64,000 nt of DNA from NCBI RefSeq assembly GCF_026151205.1, contig NC_087080.1, positions 14,579,337 to 14,643,336 on the forward strand, written 5' to 3'. Both the position numbers and the translations under genes were made by a program. The DNA comes from Bolinopsis microptera. Lineage: Eukaryota > Ctenophora > Tentaculata > Lobata > Bolinopsidae. Shown one piece after another: positions 37,501 through 52,500 of the stretch (positions are counted from its first letter, which is position 1; every line of letters starts with the position of its first letter). The notes below the pieces were generated by a model. The model was given only the letters and a program-made list of their open reading frames with translations, was not told the origin of the DNA and ran no database searches.

Positions 37501-40500
37501 ATATCGGTTGGGTATGGCAATTCCTTCGCCTCTTAGCGGGTGTCTTGCCAACACTCAACCTGTCGATGTGAAAGTCAGTGATGACTTGCTGCTCTTTGAT
37601 AGCTCTCACATACTCTTGAACAGAGGGCTTTGGGCGATGCACTCGGGATTTAAATCCTCTGTGAAAGCCCTCAACCATGTTCGAGGTTCGAGGGAACTCC
37701 GGATCCCGAATGATTCTGGCGAAATGGTTCCAGAATCCTAAGGGATATGCAGGGAGAAGCCTCACCTCACTGTCCACAATGACTGACCCAAGGTAAGTCT
37801 TCTCAAAATAATTCACTATAGACATTAGCTTAGGATAGTTTGTCTGTATATAGTAAGTTATTTCGTAGAAGACTTCCTCGACATCAGCCACTGGAACAAA
37901 AGCAAGAAATACAACAAGCCTTGCAGCTCTGGCAAACAGTTTATCTGTAAAGTAAATCTTCTTAAAATTCTTCTGAATGTTCTTTTGAACAGCTTGACAG
38001 AGGTGAAAGTAGCAATTGCTCACATCCCATCCTGGCAAACTCTTCATAAAAGCATTCATAACAGCTTTCTCGAAATCTACTAAAATGGTACCAGTGTCCA
38101 CCGGACAATGCTGGTCAAAATAGTGCTTAATAACATCTAAAACAAATTCATAAGTGTCCCCTTTCTTGTCACCACTTAAAATATAAACTAAAGGCACACA
38201 TTTGTTGTCTACAACTGAGTGGATGGTGTAAGACTGAGGAAAGATCTTCGGTGATACATAAAAAGTGCCGTCTGCTATCCAGTCTGAGTGCTCCGACAGT
38301 GTCTTCATGTTCCTGCTCGTGGAGAATACGATGACTCTGACTCCCCGATCTGTAGAACCATCAAAGAGGACAAAGGGTTCATCTCTTCTGGTGGAAGTAC
38401 ATGTAGGAGGGAGAGTAAAGTCTTCTGAGGTAGTAGCCTCCTGGTGCTGGGAGGATCCTGACGCTGCAGCTCTGGAACGTTGAATCACTATACCTAAGAA
38501 CACTTGATCGGCTCACTCTCCTTGCATGCCTTTGGCACGTACGTCTCACATCCCTTGATACGAGAACCCCCTTTAGCAAGAGCTCCCGTCCCTTATGTGA
38601 TCTACGAGTCGAGCAGTCAGATCATGTTTACTTCTTAATGTACAGCTATGATTTACAGAATTGACATGTGAACTCTACCCTATATCTAGCTCATTTCTGG
38701 GTCTACTGATGGATCACATGGATGGATCACATCACTAATTATACGTCACACCACTAATTATACGTCATATGATCTGACCTCTAATAATGGAGGGCCCCCC
38801 TTTGTCGGCCTCCCTTCATATTGGGGGGGGGGGGTGGGGGCTCATGTTTTGTGTCCGTTTTGTCCGTTCGGTACCCTATATTTCCAAAACGGACAAAAAT
38901 TAGGGCGGAAAAAAACGGATAAAAAACATAAGTAGGGGGAATAAGTTTTCTATGGTAAATACTAGACGGTATAAAATGGTTCCTTGCCGGGCCGCAAGCT
39001 ATAAAATAACAACAACTGTTGAGCCACCAAGACCACAAGGGCATAATATGGCCATTGCTTCTCTGATCCTACATACAGATCACTTTTCAACAGACTAGTC
39101 ACTACTACAATACCATTAGTTGAGGTAAGCCCACTCCCTTGCAGCTGTCCCAATATTATTAGTGACCTAGTAGCCCACTGCTTACTTTCACAGTAAAGGA
39201 CGTGTGTAAAAATTGAGACATCTCGGTAATATTGACCCCAGGCAAAGACCTGCAACATATTCGTCGCATTCACCCACCCTCATAATGTAGCCAAGCCAAC
39301 TGGGGATCTCTTTTTAAGTGAGTGGGCTTACCTCCACTAATGGTATTGTAGTAGTGAATACCAGTACTTACCTCAACAGAGTAAAGAAATATCAGAGTTA
39401 CACACTCTGTCTGTGTTATAAAGATTAAAGAAGCTCTAGCTCTAGCAGATAAATAATGAACGAGTTTAGGAACCGACCGGTCTGGGATTTTGGCTGCCGG
39501 AGTTCCGATTGCTTCATGCTGTAGATATATCCGTCAGAATCAAGCACATCCTCTGAAACCATGACCATTAAGGAACTTGGAGAAGGTAGGCATGACTGTT
39601 GATAGATTGCGATACTACTACAGTATATATATACCTAGGAACACTTGATCGGCTCACTCCTCTTGCATGCCTTTGGCACGTACGTCTCACCTGCACCCCC
39701 CTTTAGCAAGAGCTCCCGTCCCTTATGTGATCTACGAGTCGAACAGTCACATCATGTTTACTTCTTAATGTACAGCTATGATTTACAGAATTGACATGAC
39801 TTGTGAACTCTACCCCAGATCTAGCCCATTTCTATGTCAATTATATTCAATCCATGGATCACATCACTAATTATACGTCACTAATTGGTGACGTGATCTG
39901 ACCCCTCTTGGGGGCCGGATCAGTTTCCTGACCCAAAGTCTCCCAGTGCAATTAAATATTGAAAGCCATGTGGACACAATAAGACAAGCTGAATGCTTAC
40001 AGTTCGACTAACTGTGTTCATACCCTATTTCAAATTTGCTCTGCGAGCAGCAGTCACTGGTTGATATGTTGTGGCTTGTGCGAGCACTGATATGAGCAGA
40101 GCTAGAAATAAAATCAAAATGGACATTTCAAGAATTCACTGCGTTTTGCGTAGCACAAGTGTAGAAATTCTAGAAGTAAAGCCCAAAATCCAGCTCTCGC
40201 CAGTTCGTGACCACGATGTAACTGAGGATAGTGCCCTTATTTTGTTAATGGCATAATGGCATTTATTTTAATCCTTTTTATAACGGGAGTTAGCAACGGG
40301 TTTGCTTACCACAATGAAGCAGGAACCCTCTACTCTTTAACATTCGCTGACAGATAAAAAGCTTCTATGAATTCATTGTTCACTTAGAGCACTGACTGGA
40401 TGCCCCTTAGCAACAAAAATATACATTCAGGAAGATTTTTAAAAGAAATTTCCGGTTGATATCCGGCCAAATTCTTGGAAACCGAACCGGATATTTAAGC

Positions 40501-43500
40501 TGGAACCGGATTCAGTTCCTAGGTACAAGGAAGGCGGAATTAATAGCTAAAACGGACATAATACTTTAACCAATATTTTCTGCTTAATTAGGTTAAACGG
40601 TCCGTTTTGGGCCGTTTTTCGGATTTAACAGCTAAATCAAACCCAGTTTAACCTATAATACTATTTGTGTTATCTATACGTTCCCTATGCTTTGTGTGCC
40701 AAGTTGAACTAAATTCAGTTATGGCGATAAGTAAGATCGTGGTGTGTCAGTTTGAAGCAGACACCTTCAAATGGAGGTTTCTTTCAAGGTAACAGCTATC
40801 GTGTAATGAGTCCCTCTGATGCAGGGTTAGGGTACATAATATAATGACAGAACGAAGCAGAAAACATCAATTGATGGCTGTGCTTACAAACACAATCTAA
40901 GGGCAGATGCCTCAAGATATTTCCAAAACTGCTCGGTTTTGCCTCTTGGCAAAGGAAGAGGCACAAATTTTAGACAAAATATGCTAAACTATGCCCATTA
41001 TGTGTCATTAGACTAAGTAGCTACTAATGAAGTGTCGAGATCTTTACAAAACTGGTCGGTTTTGGCTCCGGGCAGAGGGAGAGGTACAAATCTTAGTATG
41101 CTAAACTAATGGTATGCCATCATACATAAGGTAAACTATGCTCATCTACACGTGACATGCTGTCTGCAAGCTAACGGTGTGGAGCTGGAACGGTTGAGTT
41201 TAGATTTTATTGATAAGAAGAGAAACATCATTTTTTCTAAATGCAGAAAAATCTAAATATTTCGAATTGCAACGTCAACATCTAACAATAAGTCTATTTA
41301 CTTTAAAGATGTTTTCTCAAAGTCCTTCTCCAAACTCTAACCCTTTGCCTTTTTTGGTTTCTTTGCTTTCGCGGGCTTACTCTTCTTCTTCTTCTTAACC
41401 AGAGTTATTTTGCCTTCGGCCAATCTCTTTCCATCAGCGCTAACTCCAATGCAGGCGATCTCTGTCGGTTTCTTCTTGGTGCTGACTTTAACCAGAGAAT
41501 AGGTTGCCGATCCCTTGCTGCTAGCAAACTTAGGTTTATCTGAAAATACATGTTATGTAATAATGATTATAGGCTATGTTCAGATCATTAAAAGTAATAT
41601 CTTCAGATGAGATATACAAAAAGTCATGTCATTTTTAATGAAATAACAGAGCTAACAATGGAGTGGTGTTTTTTTTTTTGCTTTTAACTTACCGCTGATT
41701 AGATCCCCTTGCTTTCCCTTGTCCATCCAGTAAAACTTGACCTCCGCATCCGCATCAAAAGCAGGATCCGTTATCTCACAGACCAGGTTAGCCTTGTTCT
41801 TCTTGGGTTTAACTTCGTATTCTCCAAAGGAGATCTTCTTGGGACCGGCATCGACCGTTTTAACACTGATGATCTCTTCTCGTGTTTTGAAGCTGGCTCT
41901 AGCTTTGCATTTGTATTGACCTGGAGATAATTACAATGTTAGTATACTAAGACAATATTGCACAGGCACCACTGTATTCATTTCAGAGACATAAATAACA
42001 AACTTTATCAATGTTACAGTTAATTTTCCAATTCTCTCACCATCATTTTCCTCTGTTATGTCATCAATAATGTACTCGAATTTATTGGCTCCCTCGATTT
42101 CCTCCCAATTTTCCCCATCATCCTTGCTAAACAACCACTGGACCTTAGCCTTCTCCACGACAGCAGTACAAGATATAGTGAGATCTGACAGTCTCTCGAT
42201 GTCCTCATAAGATTCCTGTTCAGTTGACAACCAGTCTTCCACACATTTTGGACAACATTCACCATCCTCAAATACTGGCAGTTTCTGGGAATGCAAGCTA
42301 TTATTACGTGAAATTTTAACAAAAATTGAGGTTGTCTTTTTTATGATCATATTGTGAAAAACTGATTTCTGGCCAAAGATTTACTGACGTAGATTTGTAA
42401 TCTTAGTATCACTAGTTTTTACCTCAGCGGGACATGCTTTACATTTCATCTTCTCACAAACAACCACTCCGCCGTGTTTGCAGAGACAATCTTTGCAGAT
42501 GTCTTCATCTTCCCAGTTTGAACCAATCTAAATTCAAAATACAGTTAAACCTTTTAAACAAAAACGATTTCTTAGTAACTGGAGAGGAAAATGGTGTTAA
42601 CAATAGAAATCTTATACGAAATCTGAGAATATGTCCATAAACCGATATTGACTGAAGGAGTAGTTTTCTACCCAGCATTGGCTTTACTGATATATAAAAT
42701 GGGTGACGAAAAATAATCTATGTCACTCCTTACCTCCTTAACTTCACCATCATGTTCACACTGACATTCACTTTCCTCCACACACTCATCTCCAACCAGG
42801 AACATTCCCTTAGGACAGAAGCAGCCCTCGTTACACTTTCCTTTCTGTTTACCGCACTTGGGGTTTTTGTCACCGCATGTTGCGGGACAGAAGGAACCAC
42901 ATGAGTCGTATGAGAACCCTTCAGGACATGTTAGAGCTGAGGAAGTAAGGATGAGTTGGAGTTACTGTATGAACTATGAATGTTAGCACTCAAGAGGCGT
43001 TTCAAAAAATGTATTTGCGCCGTAGCTCTTTATATTTCAATAGAGTAGATTTATTATTTGGTGTCAGTAGAAATAAGCTGAACGAAGACACATGCCCTAG
43101 TCACCAGTGTTTATCCCATCGCTATGATTGATATACTTACTACAGTATGGAGCCTTGTCTCTCCAAGCACCAAGGGTGGCAACTCCCTTCTCTTGGCACT
43201 CCTTGACGTACTCCTTAACTGCGTGGCACGCACACGAGGCGTCAAAGCAAGAGCATGTGTCGTATTTACAGTTGTACAAAGCAGTCTCCACGTCTACTAG
43301 TTCGTGGCAGTCAGAGAATGGTGCCGCTGTTGGGAAAAGTGGGGTTACACTTTTGTTGGCGAGGTATATGACAATTTTATCATTGATAAATGCTCCTTCT
43401 TATAAAATGACACGGTGCATTTCCTTTATATTAGTCTGATATAGTGTATTTCTTTCTCCTTACCCATGAGGATGTCGCAGGCCTCGTCAGCAATAGGTTC

Positions 43501-46500
43501 AGCTTCAGGGAAGAATGAGTCGTCACAGGGGTGTGGAGGCTGTGGCTCTTCTTCACAAACTTCTCCTGAGAAAGGTATCTTTAGATTTTAAAGTTCTTAA
43601 AACCTAGCTGTCTGCTGTGATAGCAGTGACACCCTGTATTACTAGGTCCTACAAGACATGTTTCATTGATCTTTGATGACGTATAATACTTACCATCGAT
43701 CTTCCAAGACCAGCCAAACTCGTTAAGATCATCAAACTCGTTTTCTCCAACACTGCTAATCTGATCGTTCTCAGCGTTATCGTCCCAGGATCCACATAGC
43801 CCGGTTGTACCTTGGTAGTACATGCCGTGGATGGTGGAGGAAACTGTGCTGTTACCGTCCCAGATCAGATCTAGAGCTTCTAGTCCGCCGTTCAAGTTCA
43901 ATTTTACGATAATCTGGAAAAGTTCAGTTTAGGATGATTTGTGGAGGGGTGCTTCAGTGAAATGTGTGGAATTTTGAACAGCCATCAAAACATCATATTT
44001 CATCATTTATTCGTACTTCTATACTTTTAGTTTTAGTACTTGACAAAAAACTTACACTTTCGCCGGCTTTTGTGATAGTCATTTCCTCAGCGCTGCCAGG
44101 CCATATTTTAGCATAAGGAGGGGTCTTCTTCTTACCGTTTACCTTCAGTTCTCCTTCCGGTCCGAGATATACTTTAACCTCTGAAAAACGAAGTGGTGCT
44201 AAAAACAGTAGGTATTCTGAGCAAGGGGTTCACAGGTGTATTGTTGTGTGGCGTCAAAGTTGTATATTTAGCTGGAATTATGATTTAAAGGAAAACTTAC
44301 TATTGATGATAATTTCCACAGCATCATTCCAAGCTACATTCTTGTTGTCACCCCTGTGTTTATTTGTTCCAATTACTTCAAAGTCTTCGGTTTTTATCTG
44401 AAATAGAAGCATTTTAGGAAGAGTTGATGCCAGTTGTGCTCCCTTAGGTATCACTATCAGCATTCATTTTCTCAAGAATCCAAGATTGATAGTTCCATTT
44501 CGTTGCTTGATATCACTTACGACGGTGAATCTGCAGTTTCCTCCCTGGAAGTCGTGTCTGTGTCCATCAAAACTCTTGTAATGGGGATCTCCCGTTACCA
44601 GACAAGTTGCTGGTTCTGAAGGAGTTATAATGTTAGGGTCCATCTAGGAGGATGATAAAACGGCATCAATCCGTTGTTTATTGTTTATCTTGTTTTTTAT
44701 TGCAACGTCGAGAGGAGTTGAAATTATACTAGGCATTATGTAGCGTAAGTTAATGGAGGTAAAATAAGATGCAACTGGTCGGGGACGTATCTTCTAATGA
44801 AAAAACATAATTTGAATCTCAGTTTGCTATTTAACATGTAAAAAAAACAAACGCGAGGTGCCCCACCTTTAGCGCACAATTGCTGACAGTTCTCATCAGT
44901 GTACAACTCCTCGCCCTCCTCACACGTGACATCTTGTTCCTTACACTCACACTCAATATCTCCTTCCGCATTACACGTGCACAATTCAAACTCTCCTTCA
45001 TCCCACGACTCAAACTCCTGCAAAGTTAATGTATGTTTTGAATTTAGCTCCATCTTTTTGCAAACCAGTCCTTCCAAAAAGCAATTCCACAATTAATTTG
45101 GTAATAACTGTGATTATGTAAACAGTTATTTTATCAATTGGTTACTTAACCAACCTCATAATCGCCCTCATCAGTGTGACAGACAGCGATGACCTCGAGT
45201 TCTATATCAACACAATCCGTAAAGTCCTCTTTAGTTACACACACTGTGTACTTTCCCTCTTCGTCGTCATCTGCATCACATACCTGTCGTGGTTTTGTAA
45301 TTATTTTCACTCGGTTAGAGTTATCTGGATTTTATCATTTTTGGGCGAATAATATATAATGGATGGGAGTATTTTAACTTGGTTCAAAACCTGACAGCAA
45401 GGGATTTAAGAATGCATCTAACTGCTTGTAGAAAGCACAAATAGTTGTGTCTTAAAACATTAAAACTGGAGGGATCAAATAACGAGTCGAATTACTCATT
45501 ACCTTGAGAGTTTTTCCACCATCTAGTAGTGTGAACTTTTCATCCTCGAAGTCTACTGGTTTATCAACAGGTCCTCTTGACCATTTGAACTCTTCGGCGT
45601 CAAACTCATCATCACTCACTATTTTAATCTGAACAAAAAATCAAGTTCTTACTATCGTATCACTTCATTTTTTTGCCTTAAATAAAGAAAGTTTATTTGC
45701 TAAAAAGCTAAAGGTGCTACTCTGGTCTTACGTCATAAACATTTTCTCTTAATTAATCAATCAATTATCGTGCTGGATCCTCCTCCACTCACCGACATAG
45801 TCTGACACTCTCCCATCATAACGACCCTAGGAGACTCTCCGTCAATATCAATGTAGTCAGCTGGAGGTATTGGAATAACCACCATGTCGAATTTACATTC
45901 TCCTACCACACCGTTAAACACTATCTCTGTTTTGTAGTCGTTATCATCGTGTTCGTAGACCGGCTATGGGGTTGATGGGTTTCGCTGTAGACTATGATTT
46001 TAATTATGCTTCGTAATTATGTGAATTGATTTCGTGTTCACCTTGAGACCTATTTAAGGTCTGTATATGATATTTTCTCGCCAGTCCATATAATATGAGA
46101 CTATTTAACTTACATTAATTGTAAGGGTAAGTCTATCTTCGCTGAGTTTGAAGTTGTCAGGTAAACCCTCTGGGTCCAGTACGTCTCCGTTACTGAGCTT
46201 CCATGTGATCTGTAGTTAAAAATAGATAAAATATTTATTCTGGAATATTCTGTAATAATTCTATTCACCTTCGCCTTAAAAACCTAAAATATATGTCTGC
46301 TGAGTGCTAATACGTTTTTCACTTCTTAAGATCAATATGGCTTTTATTTCACGGTTGAGATGATAGACCATTTGGTCAAATTTCAGCTACAATAGTGATA
46401 TCTTTGTTAACGCCTCATCGAAAGTAATATCCTATGAACAGTTTAATTAAAAGCTGTTAAACTTTTTGACAATACGAGAACTCCTGGACATCATCAGAAA

Positions 46501-49500
46501 CTGTGCCTTTGCACATGACACACCTTAATTTTATGTCACTTTGTCATCTCCAACATTTTGGAGAACAATGACATGCTTTGAGATCTAAATTTAGGAGGAC
46601 GTTCAAAACCTTAACAATAAACAAACTTAATAAGAAATGATTTAAACCAGGTATTTATCATAAAACCAGACACTTATTTTGATCTTTAACTGCTGCATTC
46701 TTTAATAGTTACAAATATGTAATAAAAGGTAACACTCACATCATCAGGCGAAACAAGTACACTTTCATGTAACACACACTGCATTTTGGCAGGTCCTCCG
46801 TTCTCCTTCAACTCTATCTTCTCTGCGTTCTCGTCAGTCCAATCAGCCAGACAAACCGGACAACATTGCCCAGTCTTACTGACTGGCACCTGGCCAGTAG
46901 GACAGGCCTGTACAAGCCACCGGGTCACAGTCCACAATACCACCGTCCCCACACAAGCAGGTCTCACATTTGTTTGTGTCGTTCCACGAGGCTCCGTTTT
47001 CTATGAACTTACCTTCGTGCATGCACTGACAGTCTACTGTGTCTATGCATCGTCCATCCTGCAGAACGGTACCTGAAGAGAAGGGGTACACTTAGAACTG
47101 CGTGGATGTAGAAGCGAGCCTACTGCCTTATAACGAGGTTATACTTAGGTTATTATTACTTAAGTTATAATACCTTTAAATAACCTAAGTAACTGAGCGA
47201 AGACAGTTTATTAAGGGGCGGGTGTTCATAGGGTAAAGCACATAATTTTGTCATTTTTTGGCAATTTTCCGACTGCCTGATATAAACCATGGGTTTTAAC
47301 CTCGTCTGAAATTCCGATTTAGATGAAACCTCCACCATGTTATAGTAGACAGTCTAGGCAAGTTCTAACACAAAAATGATCGAAATTGCTGGGGTTGAAG
47401 ATGTTCAAAAAAATTATTTTGAAAAAATGACAAAATTAGGTGACTTTACTTAATTTTGTCACCCCGAACCTAATTTTGTCACTTGAAGATTGTGTAAAAA
47501 TTAACCGTTTCTCGGTATTTTAGACTACCTGGATGCATCATTCGAGCGCTTTTTTACCAACATTGACCTCAAAAATCCCAAAGATATGATGTTTTCATAG
47601 TTTTGTAGCTTGATGAAAAGATGACACTTTTTGGGTATCTAATCTTAGAAAATAGCCCCCAAATGCCCCTGAAACCACTGGCATCTTGAAAACTTTCTAT
47701 GAAGCATGAATCAATATTGGTTACTGATTCACGAAACTATATTTACCAATACCTCTTTAAAACCCAGAATTACAGTATATTTCTCGGCGAAAATATGCTA
47801 TTATAAGTGTTTAAATGCTATTATAAGTGCCTTATACATATCCTATGGGCAAAAAAACTTCAGAATAGTTGTATAAGGCCATTTTCAACACAATCTGTGA
47901 TTTACAAGAAATTTGAGAAAGGTCGATTTTTTTGACAAAATTAGGTACTTTTGGCAAAATCGAACCTAATTTTGTCACCCTCTGTAACTTGAACAATAAT
48001 TGCGCTAGAGACTTGAAAATTTGTACGTATACTTCTGCTGTAGAAGATATTTGAAATATGCAATGGCATGAAGCTAGCTCAATTACTTTTGAAATAGCAA
48101 TAAATCAAAATTTTGAAAATTCCTTAAGAAAACTTTAAGGATCTTATTTATTTTTCGGGTTAACAGTTTCGCCTTCATTTTTGACACAGATGCAAAAGAG
48201 CTAGAAACTTAAACTTTGTACGAGCAGTTTCAGCAAAGTCTAAGCTTTCTTTTTATACACAAACCTTTTCTTTCAAGCTGAAATTCCGAGTCGAGGCAGT
48301 TTTTCAGAGCAAAATGACAAAATTAGGTACCCTGACAAAATTACGTGCCTTACCCTATTGGAAACGATCGCTTCAGTCAATATTTAAATGAGTAGAATAC
48401 AAAATTGCTCTTGACTAGAGAAATAATTTGAAACAGAAAAGTGACCAAGATGATGAATATTGATGATGCTAACCTTGAGGACAATAACATCCCTCAACGC
48501 AGCTATCCTGGCAATCATCGGGAGAGGGATCAGCACATGTAGCGAAACATCCTTTACCACAACTATCGTATACCATAGTATCAGGGCACTCTAGCGGACA
48601 GAAACTACTCGATCTCCAGCCTGGAGGGGTTATACAGTTTTAGTTAAAATGTGGCCGGTATCAACTACCATTGTACTGATCACGTGACATTTGTCTGGGG
48701 TTATTTTAAATTTGGTAATTTTAAATCTTGAGATAATAATTTAGTAGTCCGTCTCACCTACTACAGGGTTTCCTGAATCAGCACATTGCTTAGCATAAGC
48801 ATCAGCGTTCGCACACACATTGTCGTCATCGTCAGGGTCTATACAGGCATCAAACAGACAGTTCTGAGGGAAGATATAATGTTATTTGGACACTGTGATA
48901 CGCTATCAAACGTTTCAGAATTATTCTCCTCTTTGAATACTCGCGAGACCTTTGGACCGCCGATTTGAGCGCGATGTTACAGATCATTGCGAGCGTGTGA
49001 AATTCCTCCTGAAAAACGTGCATACATGCAATCTGCACACTCGAGACAGCACCTCCCTCAGCTTGACATTCTTCAGTGCACACTGTTGCTGTACATACCG
49101 AAATACGGTGCTTCTATGGCAAGAAGTACATACAACCTCCACTCTTTTAGCTCTTATATGGCAAGAAGTAAATACAACCTCCACTCTTTTAGCTCTTATG
49201 TGGCAAGAAGTAAATACAACCTCCACTCTTTTAGCTCTTATGTGGCTAGAAGTAAATACAACTTCCACTCTTTTAGCTCTTATATGGCCACAGAACTTGT
49301 TAAAAATCCTACATGAATGTTTTGTACTTGCCTCAAACGACTGAGTTACGTCCACAGGACAGCTCTTAAAAGGCTCCTGCTTGTATCTAGAACAATACTG
49401 TTCAGCCCAGTTCCTCTCCGCTCGCGATACAAGATCACATGGGTCCACTGGTTCGGGTGCGTTTGGACAACCATCGTTGTTGTTGGAGACCCTGAAGGAA

Positions 49501-52500
49501 TTGCCCATTTCATTGGGTCCACCTACTGCTTGGCCGTCCTTGTTCTTGAAGTCGTTGTTTGAATGACCGTCCCAGCTTCCACACAGTCCTTCTGTTCTCT
49601 CGTAATACGTTCCGTGGATCTAGGAATAAAGTAGTAGGGAAACGTCTTACAGTATAGTCGGTTCACTTTATGCTATTTTAAACGCAACACCAGTAAGGGG
49701 TTTAAGCCATAGGGAAAAAACGATCAACATAACCATAGATTAATTAATTAAGAATTACCCATATATTGATGGAACCACGAGGGTAACAGCCAACCCTGAC
49801 CATTTTCTGGTTTTTAATGTAGATATGACACTCCTGACCGCGAACGCAGCTTACGTAATCTTCGGTATTGTAATATTTCTTAAAAGGAGTTGCGAGGTGT
49901 TGCGCGGTTCCGCCTGCAGGCGTGTACGTTATGCCATTGTTCATCTTGAACTGATCACCGTCGAACACGACGATGCAGTATCTGAAAAAGAAGCGTATGT
50001 GATTATTTTTATAGCAGTATGTGATTATTTTTACTGCAGTATGTGATTATTTTTACTGCAGTATGCGATTATTTTTAGTGCAGTATGTGATTATTTTTAT
50101 TGCAGTATGTGATTATTTTTACTGCAGTACATGATTATTTTTACTGCAGTATGTGATTATTTTTACTGAAGACTGTAGGACTCGCACAGTTAGGGTGCAC
50201 TTTTTCTTTAGAGTATCGATATTTTAATATCAGTATTGTAGCGACAACATTATTTTTAAAAACTGATTACAATTATTCATCGTACTACTGTTTAAAAGGA
50301 ACCACGGGTGGAATTAGTCAACAAATATATTTGTCCTTCATCTTGGAAACTGATTCAGAGATATGAATAACGAAAGATACTTCGACCGGCACTGCATGAT
50401 GGGCTTAAGCAGGCAGCATATTTAAAGGAAAAAACTTACTCGGTTAGGGCAACTGAACCGTATGCAACATTCTTTTGCCTGACCTCGAAGTCGAGCGTCT
50501 TCACCATAGTGTATGTACATATACCCTGGTAATCAAAATACTTGCCATCCCATGATCTGTAATGAGGATCTCCGGATCCGTAGCATGTACCTGACGCTGA
50601 GAGAGAGAGGGAGTGTTAGTACCAGGGCCATATGGATCAGGGATAGATTTAGCTTTATAATCAGCTGCAAATTGGTCAGATATTATAGACCGGGATTAAA
50701 ACGTTGGGATTCCAGTTGTACTGATCACGTGACAAACAACCCTCATAAAGTTACAAATATAGCACTTTCGAGGAAGAAGTAAAAGCTGTTATTTTGACTC
50801 ACGAGGAACACATCTGGCACAACAGTCATGTCCGACAGCTGGGATCATATTACTCGCACAAGAAACACCTTGTTCTTCTGCAGACCTACATCCACACCTA
50901 GGATGACACGTGTTATATCACGTGTGTTAGATGGTTCACACGTGTCATATCATGTGTGTTAGATGGCATTGCATCGGTAATCTTGGTTGCGAAATTACTC
51001 CTTCAGTCGTATATAAATAAATGATTGTGTTGTCTAAGATCGAATAATTCAGTTTTTATTACCATGTTCTGTAGAATTCAGTGATTAAATTATGGTTAAC
51101 TTTAAGACTTTGGTGATTGTTGAGCACCTTACCGTATCATCCCGTAGAGCTGACAGGTACAAGCCTCACATTCGCTCATTCCTGAGTCTCTGTACGCATC
51201 AAGAGGCTTGGTAATCATAGTCTTGCCTGACTCCGACCTCGACACGCAGTTTATTTCTGTTAAGTGTAGGGGTGGTGTGTTATGATAACTGGTTTTGTGA
51301 ATTATCTATCCACTGATTGCAATTATCATTTCAGCTATTCAAGCTCCATATATCATCAAAGTATTGATAACACCAACATTTTGAAACTTATATTATATAT
51401 AAACTGATATAATATATAAGATATTATGTTTGTTACAATCTCAGAACATTGACGAACCTTGGCAGATTTCCAGATTTCTGGTCTGCATCTTAGACTTCAT
51501 GTTGTTCCTCATTGCAGTGGCGACCTTGTTTGATGGAGGGAAGAAGGGAGTAAAGTCTGACTCTTTTGCTCCATTCACATATACCGCACCTTGTGTAATG
51601 AAATTTGTTTAAAGTTTACAATTTCCAAGCTAAATGGAGCGTAGTTTGGCGATTATTTGTTCATTCAAATCAGAAAGGTTACGAATGTCAAGTTTAGGGG
51701 TGCATTTTGTAGAGTGGCAGTATTTTTTGACAAATACAAACCTTGTCCATTTTCGATTTTCACGACCAAGTTGAATTCGGACAGGATTTTCTTGGAACAT
51801 GTTCCAAAGTCTCTTCCAAACAGGAGTCCATTCTCGACGTATCCTAACTCCCAGCAGTGGTCCTTTGCATGGGGTCTGAGCAGTGACAATTAGTATAACT
51901 CGCATTAATAACTCTCGTATTTGTCGCACATGATTTGCTTTGGTAAAAAAATAGGCAAATGAAAGATTGTAAACGAACAAAATGTTAAACTTTTGAGGCC
52001 AGAATTTATTTCAAAATACCTGACATAAGCGATGTCATAGTTTTTGGAGTCCATCATATTGAACGCAATACCCAAGAAACCATAGCTGGTCGAGTATTTT
52101 CCGAGATCGGTCATTTTTAGGTCAGCTGATACTGCATAGTTCTTTGCCTTACCGAAACTACCTGTGGGAATATACAAATGTTTTTGAACTAGTTTGCTGG
52201 TTGAAGAGGACACATTCAAATTATAGTCCATATCTTGATAACTAAACTATTCGTCTCCAAAATGTTTGACACCTCTTTATCGTAACCCTTTTCATAAAAA
52301 AGCGACTGAACTAACCTTGTTTTGTCTGGCCATATGTAGGCCCAGAGACACAGAAATCCATACTCTCGACCTCCTGGAGGGTAGTCTGGACAATAGTCCC
52401 ATCATCCTCCTCGTTCCTAGTCAGACATCCCTCAGTCGAGACAGACTGGAAGTTCGTGAAGCAAGAGTATGAGTCCCCGCCTGTAAAGGGGCTGTTAGTT

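Larger units (their letters stand above)
37186..38814 (-). mobile_element. MULE (Mutator-like) transposon with inverted ends and 10-bp target duplication
   Basis: The outer repeats run inward from cgacaaaggggggccctcc on both ends and share about 100 bp in inverted orientation, including several gacgtataattagtg(a/g)tgtg units. The flanks repeat ttcatattgg at 37176-37185 and 38815-38824; MULEs make 8-11 bp duplications. The element encodes the transposase fragment at 37487-38503 on the minus strand. It sits in GPAA1 intron 11, inside an older element of the same family. Confidence 0.8.
37033..39940. mobile_element. Outer, older MULE-family element that received the inner MULE
   Basis: gaccttgggtcagga at 37033 faces its near reverse complement tcctgacccaaagtc at 39926. 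Sub-terminal DNA of the same family lies just inside each end: gtgatgtgatccatggattg at left, and at right a piece of about 200 bp (39635-39840) that directly repeats 38493-38700 of the inner element. The simplest reading is insertion of one family member into another. Boundaries and target duplication of the outer copy are uncertain. Confidence 0.5.

Noticed and set aside
37487..38503. MULE transposase as a domesticated host gene
   Set aside because: Inverted ends and a 10-bp target duplication are still present, so it is an ordinary mobile copy.
46876..47040. A tiny intron in exon 13 of the VWD gene (donor gaaggtaagttc) to explain the frameshift
   Set aside because: It would remove the conserved VWC cysteines and no acceptor restores the needed frame, so a single extra base is the simpler explanation.
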